Source: JBDFMH01 sp047238125
GTDB lineage: Bacteria > Pseudomonadota > Alphaproteobacteria > Sphingomonadales > Sphingomonadaceae
Assembly: GCF_047238125.1 (NCBI RefSeq)
Contig: NZ_JBDFMH010000001.1
Span: 62,001 to 126,000, forward strand
DNA length: 64,000 nt
Direction: 5' to 3'
The position numbers were made by a program, and so were the translations under genes. This document shows, one piece after another, positions 34,007 to 44,959 of this stretch (positions are counted from its first letter, which is position 1; the number at the start of each line of letters is the position of its first letter). The notes under the pieces are model-generated. The model did no database searches. It was not told the DNA's origin and saw only the letters and a list, made by a program, of their open reading frames with translations.

Positions 34007-34411
34007 TCAGCGGACGTAGATCTTCCCCTTCAGTTTCTCGGCGGCGTCGAGCAGGTTCGTGCTGCGATATTCGTACACCGCGTTCGGCGTGTCGGGCGCG
34101 ATGATGCGAAGGCGCGCGGTCTGGCCGGGGGCGAGATCGACCTTATTATCCGTGACCCAGCCCGAATCCTGCGGGGCGACGCGGGCGAGGCCGAAGAAGG
34201 TCTTGGCCGCGAAGTTGTGCTTGCGATCCGAGCGGTTGCGGATGGTGATCGTGTAGGGGCGGCCGGCGCGCAGGTTGATGCGCGACGGCGTGAAGCGATC
34301 ATTGTCGACGGTGATCGCGACGGGGGTGCCGCGGTTCCAGTTGACTGCGGGCTGGGCGATCGCGGGGGCGGCGGCGAGCGTGGCGAGGGCGAGGAGGGCG
34401 GGGCGGATCAT
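34007..34411 (-). CDS. Periplasmic cupredoxin-like protein
   Basis: A protein of 134 residues with a signal peptide (MIRPALLALATLAAAPAIAQ) and a single beta-barrel domain of cupredoxin type: VAITVDNDRFTPSRINLRAG, YTITIRNRSDRKHNFAAKTF and LAPGQTARLRIIAPDTPN. The histidine in KHNF is in the position of the first copper ligand, but no Cys and no second His follow in the usual C-terminal loop, so copper binding is doubtful. It may be a scaffold version of the fold. It is transcribed toward tRNA-Val. Confidence 0.75.
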   Translation of the reverse strand: MIRPALLALATLAAAPAIAQPAVNWNRGTPVAITVDNDRFTPSRINLRAGRPYTITIRNRSDRKHNFAAKTFFGLARVAPQDSGWVTDNKVDLAPGQTARLRIIAPDTPNAVYEYRSTNLLDAAEKLKGKIYVR

Positions 34412-34468
34412 GCGGGCTCCGTGGGACGGGGAAACGCGGGGGCAACGCGCTGCAGCCCGAAAACGATC

Positions 34469-35074
34469 CTAGCCGACCTGTTCGACGGAGAGCGTGCCGG
34501 CGGGCAGCGGGCGGATCAGATCGGCGGCGGGGACCGCGGGATCGAGCCAGCGCGCCCAATCCGCGGCGGGCAGCAGTACCACCTGGCGGCTGTGGTAGGG
34601 GGCGACATCGGGGCCGGGTTCGGTGGTGAGCATCGTGAAGGCTTCGCCGACGGCGCGATCGGTGCGCCAGAGGCCGGCGATGCAGAACCAGCCGCGGCCC
34701 GCGCCAGCGTCGGCCCAGCGGAACAGCCACTTGTCCTTGCGCTTCTTCGCCTTGTCCGCAGGCGTGGTGAATTCATAGAAGCCATCGACCGGGATCAGGC
34801 AGCGACCCTTGACCAGATCGCGCCCCTCGCTGCGATAATTATAGACCGGCTTGCCGGAGGGGCCGGGCCAGCTCCACCGCCGGGTGACGAGTTCGGCGGC
34901 GCCATCCGCATCGCCCCCCGCAGCGCGGATGATGACGGTGGGATCGGTGATCCGCACGCTTTCCAGCGGCGCCATGTTGGGCAGCCCTTCGGGAAAGCGC
35001 AGCTCGATCCCGGTCTGGCTCCAATCCTCGCGCAGCAGGCCGAGTTCGATGCGGCGGGCAGCTTCGTTGCACAT
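34469..35074 (-). CDS. HMCES/YedK-type SOS response-associated protein (SRAP)
   Basis: A protein of 201 residues that in relatives crosslinks covalently to abasic sites in single-stranded DNA. The ATG at 35074 gives the family start MCNE with the reactive Cys2. Other catalytic positions are visible: Asn in VYNYRSEG, Glu in VDGFYEF and His in PYHSRQVV. The product is slightly shorter than the human enzyme's catalytic domain but complete. No LexA box is seen near the start, so SOS control is not shown here. The N-terminus overlaps no other gene. Confidence 0.92.
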   Translation of the reverse strand: MCNEAARRIELGLLREDWSQTGIELRFPEGLPNMAPLESVRITDPTVIIRAAGGDADGAAELVTRRWSWPGPSGKPVYNYRSEGRDLVKGRCLIPVDGFYEFTTPADKAKKRKDKWLFRWADAGAGRGWFCIAGLWRTDRAVGEAFTMLTTEPGPDVAPYHSRQVVLLPAADWARWLDPAVPAADLIRPLPAGTLSVEQVG

Positions 35075-35119
35075 GGCGCCGAGGATCGCGCGATGCGGCC
35101 GCCACGGCAAGCACCGCGA

Positions 35120-36373
35120 TCAATAGGCATACCAGGGCGCGCGCGCGCAGAGCGGGTGGCGGCGGACGGGGCCGGGATCGGGATAGACGGGGAAGTGGGT
35201 CTGCACATCCGACTGGGCCGGGTACACGATCGGCTCCGGGGCCGGGTCCGGGGAGGGCGGCGGCGGCGCGGGCGGCGTGACGATTGCGGGGGTGGGTGCG
35301 GCGGCGGCAGCCTCGGCGGCCTGCGCGGCTTCCCTGGCGTCCCAGTCGGCAATGTAACGGGCCACCACCTCGGTCGGCGTTTCCGCGCGCGGGGGGACGG
35401 GGGCGTGATCGAAGGCAGCCGGGGCGCGCCGGGACGCGGCCGCGTGGCCATGCGGGCGGCGGGGCGGGCGGAAGCCGAAATGGGCATCGCGCGCGGCGGC
35501 GGTGGCGGCGATCGCGGGGGCGAGCGCGGCGGCGTGCAGCGCATCCTGCGCGGCGGCCTCGCGCAGGGTGAGATCGCGGCTGTAGCCGGGATCGCCATAC
35601 GCCCCTTCCTCATCACCGTCATAGCCGGGGGGCGGGGGGAAATCGGTGCGCCAGATCCCATCCTCGCGCCAGACGCCCTGCAGCCGGCCGAGCGCCTCGT
35701 CCGCGCTGGGCGGGGGCGGATCGGCATGGGGCAGATCCTCGTCGTCCGCCTCGTCCAGTCCCGTTTCGGGACGAAGTTCACACGGTTCAAGGGGCTGGCG
35801 GACGGCGAGGAACAGGGCGAGCGCGGCGGCCCCGGGGCCGGCATCGGCGGCGGGGAGCATGGCCGGGGCATCGCGATCGATGGCGTCCGCGGGGGCGGGG
35901 GCGGCGAGGGCGGGGTCGGTCGCGCCGAGCGCGGGCAGCGCGGGGGCGGGATCGACCAGATCGAGGAAGCTGGCGAAATCCTGCGCGACGATGCGGGCCA
36001 GCGCGGCATCGCTGCCGGCAGGCTGATCGCACTCCGCCAGCCGATCGAGCCGGGCGAGCATCGCCAGCCCCAGCCGGTTATCGTGGCGGTGGCGGGTGGC
36101 GACATCGCCCTCGCGCGTGATGATATCGGCCTGGCCCTCGATCGCGCGTTCCATCAGCGCATCGGCCAGCCGCGCGCGGGCGACCAGCAGCGCGGCATCC
36201 CAGCCGATCCGGAACGCGGCGCCACGCGGCGACAGCCGCAGCGCATAGGCCGCCCGCGCACTCATCCCGCACGCCGCCGCAGCGGCGCGCACGACCCCGC
36301 CTTCGGCCAGCAGCTCGAGGAAATTGCGCTGAAGCGCAGGCGACCAGCCATCGCGGCGAGGAGTGTGGATCAT
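35120..36373 (-). CDS. Hypothetical protein with N-terminal HTH of terminase-small-subunit type
   Basis: A protein of 417 residues whose first 75 residues form a helical DNA-binding region (WSPALQRNFLELLAEGGVVR, AAAAACGMSARAAYALRLS) like that of phage terminase small subunits and related sphingomonad proteins. The remaining 340 residues are largely Ala, Pro and Asp, with scattered charged motifs and no fold I can name. The C-terminus is tyrosine-containing (RAPWYAY). No phage genes adjoin it. It ends the normal-composition sequence; the AT-richer island begins right upstream of its start. Confidence 0.7.
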   Translation of the reverse strand: MIHTPRRDGWSPALQRNFLELLAEGGVVRAAAAACGMSARAAYALRLSPRGAAFRIGWDAALLVARARLADALMERAIEGQADIITREGDVATRHRHDNRLGLAMLARLDRLAECDQPAGSDAALARIVAQDFASFLDLVDPAPALPALGATDPALAAPAPADAIDRDAPAMLPAADAGPGAAALALFLAVRQPLEPCELRPETGLDEADDEDLPHADPPPPSADEALGRLQGVWREDGIWRTDFPPPPGYDGDEEGAYGDPGYSRDLTLREAAAQDALHAAALAPAIAATAAARDAHFGFRPPRRPHGHAAASRRAPAAFDHAPVPPRAETPTEVVARYIADWDAREAAQAAEAAAAAPTPAIVTPPAPPPPSPDPAPEPIVYPAQSDVQTHFPVYPDPGPVRRHPLCARAPWYAY

Positions 36374-36503
36374 CCTCGCAATATAACCGATCTGGTTCGT
36401 GTAGGAAAGTTGGGAGTACTGTTTTGCTATTTGCCTTCATTCGGAAACGAGAGAAGCAAAGGGTTGACCGTACCGTGCAGCGAAACGGGACGGCCTGGCT
36501 GGC

Positions 36504-36533
36504 TTGACACCGCTCGCGGTCAGCAGCCATCTT
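36504..36533 (+). promoter_or_regulatory. Possible promoter of the DUF262-HEPN pair
   Basis: A perfect TTGACA at 36504-36509 is followed after 18 bases by a weak -10 box (CATCTT). It lies 49 bases before the DUF262 start, in the AT-richer leader of the island. Confidence 0.35.
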
Positions 36534-36581
36534 TACTGCATTCTGGACTTTGCGATGTGGCATCAGCGGAGAGCTGCTAAA

Positions 36582-37694
36582 ATGACTGACCTCAATACGC
36601 CAGACGCAAACTCGTCGCAGAGTGCGCTACTGTCTGCAATTGACGCAAAGATCGGCGAAGTCCGAGTTGATGCGATCGACTTTTCGTTCGGTGAGCTTGT
36701 AAACCTCAAAGTAGAGAATGAGATAAAAATTGATCCAGAGTACCAACGACTATTTCGATGGTCACCTGAACAGAAGTCAAGATTAGTAGAGTCTGTACTG
36801 CTCAAACTTCCTGTACCTCCTATATTCTTTATTGAAAATGAGGATGGTCGATATGAGCTTATTGACGGACTGCAACGAGTGAGTTCGATGATTCAATTTA
36901 TCGAGCCTGCGGCTATCGATCTTGATGAGTTGGAATTGCGCGGATGCGATATTATTGGTGATCTCAATGGTATGACCTTCAACAAACTCCCGCTAACGCT
37001 ACGCCTTCAAGTAAAGCGGTCATCAGTAAGAGCAGTTATCATAAAGAGGCAGAGCAGACATTTCCTAAGATATGAAATGTTCAAAAGACTGAATACCGGG
37101 GGATCTGAGTTAAGCCAGCAGGAAATTAGAAATTGTTCAGCTAGGCTATTTGGCGATTTCGGTATAAGATTCTATGAGTTTCTTATAAAGCTGTCGAATA
37201 AGGAAGAATTCTTTAAGGTTACTGAGACGCTTGCCGACGTTGAGATAGAGAAGCGTGGTAGAGAGGAGCTTGTCCTTAGATTCTTCGCGGCGAAGGATGG
37301 TCAGTCGTACTATCATGGACATATAGCCGACTGGCTAGACGACTACATGGAGTTCGTACTGCGCTCGGGAGAGTTCGACTTTGATAGGCAAGAGGAGGAA
37401 TTCGCAAAGGTATTTGATGCGATTGGTAGAGTGCTAGGCGACAATGCCTTCTGTAAGTTGAAAGACGGCCGCCCTATAGGGGGGTTGGCCCCTGCTCACT
37501 ACGAAGCGATCGCTATCGCATTTAGCAAAAAGCTCGATAAGGTGACGAATTTAGACTCGGAATCACTGAATGCATCAGTGGTTGCTGCGCGCCAATCTGC
37601 GGATTTCCGGTCCAATGTAGGGGCCGGTGCCAATAATAGAACGAAGCTTCGCGGGAGAATTGCGGCTATCGAGTCGGCAATCGATAAATTGTAA
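36582..37694 (+). CDS. DUF262 (GmrSD-type N-domain) protein, ParB-like fold
   Basis: A cytoplasmic protein of 370 residues from the DUF262 family, the domain found in GmrS-type restriction and other defence proteins. Family motifs: IDPEYQRLFRWSPEQKSRLV (residues about 50-69), PVPPIFFIE and the nucleotide-binding or nuclease motif YELIDGLQRVSS (91-102, DGQQR in the family with Leu for Gln here). A helical region with KRLNTGGSELSQQEIRN follows. It lacks the DUF1524 HNH domain of full GmrSD. GGAGAG precedes the ATG. Codons are markedly AT-richer than in the neighbours, a sign of transfer. Its stop overlaps the HEPN gene start (TAATG). Confidence 0.87.
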   Translation: MTDLNTPDANSSQSALLSAIDAKIGEVRVDAIDFSFGELVNLKVENEIKIDPEYQRLFRWSPEQKSRLVESVLLKLPVPPIFFIENEDGRYELIDGLQRVSSMIQFIEPAAIDLDELELRGCDIIGDLNGMTFNKLPLTLRLQVKRSSVRAVIIKRQSRHFLRYEMFKRLNTGGSELSQQEIRNCSARLFGDFGIRFYEFLIKLSNKEEFFKVTETLADVEIEKRGREELVLRFFAAKDGQSYYHGHIADWLDDYMEFVLRSGEFDFDRQEEEFAKVFDAIGRVLGDNAFCKLKDGRPIGGLAPAHYEAIAIAFSKKLDKVTNLDSESLNASVVAARQSADFRSNVGAGANNRTKLRGRIAAIESAIDKL

Positions 37695-38353
37695 TGACAG
37701 CCTCAGTATCACTCAAGAAAACGATTGATCATGAGTTATCTTGGAGGGAGGCAGAGTTAGCTATACTAAAGATCAATCTTCAAAAATCATCAACAAATAT
37801 GGTTGAATTCAGGATATCCTATCGGTCGTTTTTGGCAATGACGTACGCGCATTATGAGGGATATACTAAGAGACTATTGGCGCAGGGCCTTGAGGATATT
37901 CACCTATCAGGGGTTCCGATCCATAAGTGCGTAGTTGGAATTCACAAGACTGCAGCATTGCCCGAAGTCAGAAGAAAACTTAATTCCATGTCAAGCGAAA
38001 GTCTTTACGAGCATCTCTTGAAGGGTATACTCGTTTTCGATGAGGTCAATCTTCCAAATCCAGATGCTATACTGGATCGCGGTAATCTAGACATTCCGAC
38101 TATTACTTGGGCTATGGCGTTGATTGGTGTTAATTTCGATAATTTCGTAGAGCATCGACAGTCAATAGCGCGGCTGACGCATTTGAGGCATAAGTGCGCC
38201 CATGGCGAAGTTATTACGTTGGACCCACTGAAAACAGTCCCGGACATATTGAAAGACTGCTATTCTCTACAAGACAATATCATTCTGTTTATGCATAAGT
38301 TAGCAGTTTATCTTTTAGACTACTTTGATCAGAAGCAGTATGTTGCTAATTGA
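37694..38353 (+). CDS. HEPN-domain protein of the MAE_28990/MAE_18760 type
   Basis: A helical protein of 219 residues. The C-terminal half carries the HEPN ribonuclease motif RHKCAHG, with Arg165 and His170 in RX4H spacing. Helices before it include SWREAELAILKINLQ and FRISYRSFLAMTYAHYEGYTK, as in the MAE_28990/MAE_18760 HEPN group. HEPN proteins often cut tRNA or other RNA and are usually held in check by a partner. Here the only partner is the DUF262 protein, joined by a one-base overlap. Composition is as AT-rich as that gene. The active residues are intact, so it is probably functional. Confidence 0.85.
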   Translation: MTASVSLKKTIDHELSWREAELAILKINLQKSSTNMVEFRISYRSFLAMTYAHYEGYTKRLLAQGLEDIHLSGVPIHKCVVGIHKTAALPEVRRKLNSMSSESLYEHLLKGILVFDEVNLPNPDAILDRGNLDIPTITWAMALIGVNFDNFVEHRQSIARLTHLRHKCAHGEVITLDPLKTVPDILKDCYSLQDNIILFMHKLAVYLLDYFDQKQYVAN

Positions 38354-38409
38354 GGATTGTGCCTGAGCTTCTGATTGCTCGCGTTGTGGCTGGCAATATG
38401 AGAATTCCA

Positions 38410-41376
<2,967 letters not shown>

Positions 41377-41386
41377 GGCCGCGTCT

Positions 41387-41401
41387 GTTCCAGATTTGTT
41401 C
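41387..41401 (-). promoter_or_regulatory. LexA (SOS) box at uvrA
   Basis: GTTC-CAGATTT-GTTC, a perfect copy of the alphaproteobacterial LexA site GTTC-N7-GTTC, lies 11 bases before the uvrA start codon where a repressor would block transcription. Confidence 0.8.
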
Positions 41402-41466
41402 GGGATCGGCAAGCGCCGGGGACAGCGGCCTAGATGGGGTGAGGGTGGCGCGAGGCAAGGGTGGGA

Positions 41467-41955
41467 TTAGGCCTGCAGGCGCTTCGAGAAGGTCTTCGAG
41501 ACGGGCCGGAAGCCGTGGCGTTCGAAGAAACGGTGCGCGCCATCATTGTGCAACCCGCTTTCAAGGAAGGCCCATTGCATGCCGCGGCGAACCCCCTCCG
41601 CCTCCGCAAAATCTACGAGAGCTGCGCCGACCCCAGCCGACCGCTGCGCCGGATCGACTACCAGATCCTCCACTACCATGAACGATACGCGCGGCGTGAT
41701 TTCCCACAGGAGTATTACAGCGCCAACTAAGACGTCCCCCAATCTGGCAATGGCGACCGAGCGATCCGGGCCGAGTTCCGCAAAATCCTCGCGCATCCGG
41801 ACATCGAGATCCGCCGCCCAGCTTCGCCCATCAAGGCTAAGGCCGGTCTGCACCTCGCCATGGCTGATGTAAGCCGTATCGCGCCGGATATTGGCCGCAA
41901 AGAAAGCCGCGATGGCCGGCAGGTCGGCGGCGTCCGCCCAGCGATAGTCGATCAT
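41467..41955 (-). CDS. GNAT family N-acetyltransferase
   Basis: A protein of 162 residues with the GNAT fold. The acetyl-CoA loop is VVDPAQRSAGVGAALVDFAE (Q/R-x-x-G-x-G/A), preceded by the beta strand SFMVVEDLVV and followed by the C-terminal AHRFFERHGFRPVSKTFSK found in small-molecule or protein acetyltransferases. The ATG at 41955 begins the domain (MIDYRWADAADLP). The gene at 41960 ends four bases upstream on the same strand, so the two may be co-transcribed. The substrate is unknown. Confidence 0.88.
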   Translation of the reverse strand: MIDYRWADAADLPAIAAFFAANIRRDTAYISHGEVQTGLSLDGRSWAADLDVRMREDFAELGPDRSVAIARLGDVLVGAVILLWEITPRVSFMVVEDLVVDPAQRSAGVGAALVDFAEAEGVRRGMQWAFLESGLHNDGAHRFFERHGFRPVSKTFSKRLQA

Positions 41956-41959
41956 GTTT

Positions 41960-42715
41960 TCACTTGTAGGCGAGCGGATGCGTGACGGGAAGCGCGCTTC
42001 CATCGATGGTGCCGAGCCATCCGCCGATTACCGCACACTCATATTTCGCGGTCATATATTCATAGAATTGGCGGCGGCGTCGTTCCAGTTCGTCCGGGGC
42101 GACATCCGCTGCGCCATCCTCAGTCAACACAATATTGAGCGCGCCCTGCATGTTTGGAATGTCCCACGCCACGATAAGATCGCTGCAAAGTGGATCGAAG
42201 ATGTCCCTGAGTTCCTTCGTATAATTATCTCGCAGATCCTCCCACAGTGCGCGAAAGCCCCATTCGGTGCATGTGTCAAAATACCAAGCGACCCAGCTGC
42301 CGAATACATCCTCATCAATCAACCTTTTAATGCGTAGACGCGCCGCGATCTCGAACAGGTTGCAATTCATCTCGTAATATTTGCGGGCGATCATCGCGAT
42401 CTTCCGTGCGTCCATCAGCTTGCCATACTCGTCCTTGACCTTGATCGCCCCGAGCCGGCGGACTGGGGCCAGGTGCAGCTTCATCTGCGGGACCAATTCC
42501 GGGTGACGGGCCTCGAACTCGAAGACCCGGTTCGATTCGATTTCGAGCCGCTGATAGATTTCGATCTTCCGCGCCTCATGGCGATCATGCTCATCGGCCC
42601 TGCGATCCTGTTCCGCCCTGCTCAGTTGCCGGCTGAACGTGAACGCTGCGAAGAGAAGCGCAAGCACCTGCACGATATCGCCAAGCGCGATGACCTTCAT
42701 ATCGACGACAGGCAT
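41960..42715 (-). CDS. Membrane-anchored hypothetical protein
   Basis: A protein of 251 residues with one N-terminal membrane segment (VIALGDIVQVLALLFAAFTF) followed by a charged helical stretch (SRAEQDRRADEHDRHEARKI), probably a coiled coil, and a soluble cytosolic domain with KYYEMNCNLFEIAARLRI and VAWYFDTCTEWGF. I recognise no family. It has a good G-rich ribosome site before the ATG. Composition is less GC-rich than uvrA, and it lies near the DUF262-HEPN island, so it may be another accessory gene. It resembles the membrane-plus-helical layout of some stress or defence proteins, but this is weak. Confidence 0.65.
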   Translation of the reverse strand: MPVVDMKVIALGDIVQVLALLFAAFTFSRQLSRAEQDRRADEHDRHEARKIEIYQRLEIESNRVFEFEARHPELVPQMKLHLAPVRRLGAIKVKDEYGKLMDARKIAMIARKYYEMNCNLFEIAARLRIKRLIDEDVFGSWVAWYFDTCTEWGFRALWEDLRDNYTKELRDIFDPLCSDLIVAWDIPNMQGALNIVLTEDGAADVAPDELERRRRQFYEYMTAKYECAVIGGWLGTIDGSALPVTHPLAYK

Positions 42716-43343
42716 TTCCGTCCCCCGAATCGGAAATAGGTGAGGTAAGATTAGGGGGGTGCGTGATTATGACAATGGCGCAGCCGCGGCCTAATTCGAT
42801 CTGCCTATGCCATGCGAGACAAGGAAAGGCCGACAGTTCCCGTTCTTTGGTAGAGATGCCTGCTAGCGTTAAGTGACCTAGCATATACAATGGGCCGCAC
42901 TTGTGGGAAACTTCATCCATCGGGTCCACGGTATAAGTGGCCGCGGCGACCGTGGCGGAGTGGCGTGCAAACGATCCGGATCATATGACTTGATTCAATT
43001 CGCCCGCTTCGTGGAGCGGACGACCCACATTTTCGAAAAAGCCGTCGCCGTTTATAGCGGCCGACGTGGCCACGCCGGTGCTGGGGAGCGCGTCTACGGG
43101 CGGCATTCCTGGCCATCGCGAACCCACGCCAGGTTCGCAGCGCCAGCCGCAGCGCCGCAGTTCGAGCGGCTGCTGAACGACGGGCTGGTGCTGCGCGAGG
43201 AATGGGATGCTCGGCGGCTGCTGACGATGCTGGACGGCGACGCGCGGATCGGACCGGGCTGAGCGCGAAAGCGAAGGCCCGCCAGCCGCTTGCCCCTGGC
43301 CCGCCCGCGTGCGAGGCTGGCGGCGCAGTAGCTGGAGGTTGGC
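42716..43343. other. 628-base gap with a possible gene remnant
   Basis: No complete gene is visible. The first 400 bases are less GC-rich and contain stops in most frames. From about 43140 to 43262 on the plus strand a frame reads like a real protein end (FERLLNDGLVLREEWDARRL, LTMLDGDARIGPG), with normal GC-rich codons, but nothing protein-like precedes it. It may be the tail of a decayed gene. Confidence 0.4.
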
Positions 43344-43763
43344 ATGGCCGTTCGGGCAGGGATGATCGGGGTGACGCTGGTCGCGGGTCTCGTGGCTGGC
43401 ACCGCGGCGGTCGCGCAGAAGCCGGCCGGCGCGCCGGCGGGCGAGCGGGTGGCGCGGTGCATGATCAAGACCGCCGAGGCCGAATGGAAGGGCGCGTGCC
43501 GCTTCGCGCGGGGCGAGAACGGATCGTTCGCGGTGACCCCGCTGGAAGGGCCGGTCGGCGGCGCTTCCACCATCAACGTATCGGTCGTGCGGTACGGCAT
43601 CGCCGAGGTGAACGGGTTGACCGCGGACGGCGTGAATTCGCGCTGGGGCTGGGCACGGCGCTGGTGGGACGAGCGCGGCTATGACGTGATGGGCTTCGGC
43701 CAGCGCGCCTGGGACGAGCGCGGCTGCTGGTTCGGGCGGGATTTCCGGGTCTGCGCCTACTAG
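43344..43763 (+). CDS. Small secreted protein of unknown function
   Basis: A protein of 139 residues with a signal peptide (MAVRAGMIGVTLVAGLVAG, cleavage near AVAQK). The mature part has four cysteines (ARCMIK, GACRF, GCWFGRD and VCAY) and a C-terminal stretch rich in Trp and Arg (WGWARRWWDERGYD, QRAWDERGCWFG). GGAGG precedes the ATG closely. I recognise no domain; disulphide-bonded periplasmic proteins of this size are common in the group. It stands alone and converges with the carbonic anhydrase gene across a repeat element. Confidence 0.75.
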   Translation: MAVRAGMIGVTLVAGLVAGTAAVAQKPAGAPAGERVARCMIKTAEAEWKGACRFARGENGSFAVTPLEGPVGGASTINVSVVRYGIAEVNGLTADGVNSRWGWARRWWDERGYDVMGFGQRAWDERGCWFGRDFRVCAY

Positions 43764-43787
43764 GGCTGAAGGGCTCGCTCTCGATTG

Positions 43788-43870
43788 CCCTGAGCCTGTC
43801 GAAGAGCCGTTCCTTCGCCGTGGCGGAAGACGGGCAGGACTTCGACAAGCTCAACCCGAACGGGCTTCGG
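43788..43870. repeat. REP-like inverted repeat
   Basis: Two arms, CTGAGCCTGTCGAAG (43790-43804) and CTTCGACAAGCTCA (43840-43853), are near-complements separated by 35 bases, between converging genes. The sequence around CTTCGACA-GCTCA is a common intergenic repeat in GC-rich proteobacteria. It may act as a transcript end or stability element. Confidence 0.55.
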
Positions 43871-43879
43871 GCCCGGGGC

Positions 43880-44527
43880 TTACAGCCAGCGCACCTTGCC
43901 GGTGGACAGGCTGTAGACCGCGCCGACGACGAGCAGTTCGCCGCGTTCCTGCGGTTCGAGCAGCATCGGTTCCGAATAGGTCTGCAGCCGTTCGACCATG
44001 CGGCGGACATTTTCCTCGACCGCATGCTCGACCAGATCGGCGTCCGCTGCCGACCCGTTCGCGCGCTGGGCGGCGATGACCGACGGCAGGATCGGTTCGA
44101 TCATGCGGCCGATGCTGCCGGGGAAGCGGGCATCCTTCGTGACGACATCGGTGGCGGCGGCGACCGCGCCGCACTTTTCATGGCCGAGCACAACGATCAG
44201 CGGCACCTTGAGCGCCATCACCGAATATTCGATCGAGCCCATGCCCGCGATATCGACATTGTTGCCGGCGGTGCGGACGATGAAGAGTTCACCGAGGCCG
44301 GCGCCGAACAGCTGTTCCGGGCCGACACGCGAATCCGAGCAGCCGACCAGCGTGGCGAATGGCTGCTGCCCCTGCGCCAGCGCGAGCCGCCGTTCGCGCG
44401 AGACATCGGTTTCCAGCGGGCGATCGGCGACGAACGCCTCGTTGCCGGCCTTCAGGCGGGCGAGCGCTTCCTGCGGGGTGGGCTGGCCGGTTTCGGCGGC
44501 GGCGGGCGATGCGACTTGAGTGGCCAT
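43880..44527 (-). CDS. Beta-type carbonic anhydrase
   Basis: A zinc enzyme of 215 residues interconverting carbon dioxide and bicarbonate. The zinc and active-site residues are all present: GCSDSRVGPE (Cys and the Asp-Arg pair) and LGHEKCGAV (His and second Cys). Other family segments are LFIVRTAGNNV and the helix VEHAVEENVRRMVERL. AGAGGATC precedes the ATG at 44527; an in-frame ATG 21 codons upstream has no such site. The fold is cytoplasmic. It stands as a single gene. Confidence 0.95.
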   Translation of the reverse strand: MATQVASPAAAETGQPTPQEALARLKAGNEAFVADRPLETDVSRERRLALAQGQQPFATLVGCSDSRVGPEQLFGAGLGELFIVRTAGNNVDIAGMGSIEYSVMALKVPLIVVLGHEKCGAVAAATDVVTKDARFPGSIGRMIEPILPSVIAAQRANGSAADADLVEHAVEENVRRMVERLQTYSEPMLLEPQERGELLVVGAVYSLSTGKVRWL

Positions 44528-44654
44528 CTGATCCTCTTGAAAGCGGGCGGACGATCGGGCTGCGGCCCGATCGATGGGGCATATCGGCAAGGATTTCGAG
44601 CGGCGTATCGCTGAACCGTGACGTTTTCTTGCTGCGGCGCGGTGACGGCTGCGA

Positions 44655-44873
44655 TCAGCGTTCCGGACCGATCAGCGCGACCGAGATGAGCGTGGTGGCA
44701 AAGCGTGTGCCTTCGACGATCACCGGCCGGTCGATCAGATGCTGGGGAATGCGATCCATCTCCAGCCAGAACTCGACCCCGTCGTCTCGGCGCAGCGCAT
44801 AGCATTCGCCCTTCATCACGAGCCGGCCGCGTTCGTGGCACCGGGCGCTGGGGCGGGTCTGCAGGTCTTGCAT
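44655..44873 (-). CDS. Small beta-rich protein, DUF5818-like
   Basis: A protein of 72 residues. After a short charged start it reads as one small beta barrel: GRLVMKGECYALRRDDGVEF, WLEMDRIPQHLIDRPVIVEG and a final TLISVALIGPE. This is how I remember the DUF5818 family of sphingomonads, but I am not sure of the name. A GGGGGAG string precedes the ATG. No partner gene is evident. Function unknown. Confidence 0.65.
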   Translation of the reverse strand: MQDLQTRPSARCHERGRLVMKGECYALRRDDGVEFWLEMDRIPQHLIDRPVIVEGTRFATTLISVALIGPER

Positions 44874-44959
44874 CGGAGAGCTCCCCCATCGTGGTCGCTA
44901 TCCTCTCCTGCCGGTGATGTTACCGATCGATGACCCCGGCCGCAAGCGGGGCGGGCGGA

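Noticed and set aside
33938..36580. An 880-codon plus-strand open frame across the SRAP and HTH genes
   Set aside because: It is antisense to two well supported minus-strand genes, has Gly/Arg/Asp-rich noise composition and begins inside tRNA-Val; GC-rich codon usage leaves the opposite strand open.
36582..38353. A type IV GmrSD restriction enzyme
   Set aside because: Only the DUF262 part is present; there is no DUF1524 HNH nuclease domain, and the second gene is a HEPN protein.
35120..38353. A prophage remnant including the HTH protein, DUF262 and HEPN genes
   Set aside because: No capsid, tail, integrase or lysis gene is present, and base composition differs between the HTH gene and the other two.
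42903..43262. A 119-codon plus-strand frame taken as a whole gene
   Set aside because: The first two thirds do not look like protein and lack a ribosome site; only the last 40 codons are protein-like, so it is treated as a possible remnant.
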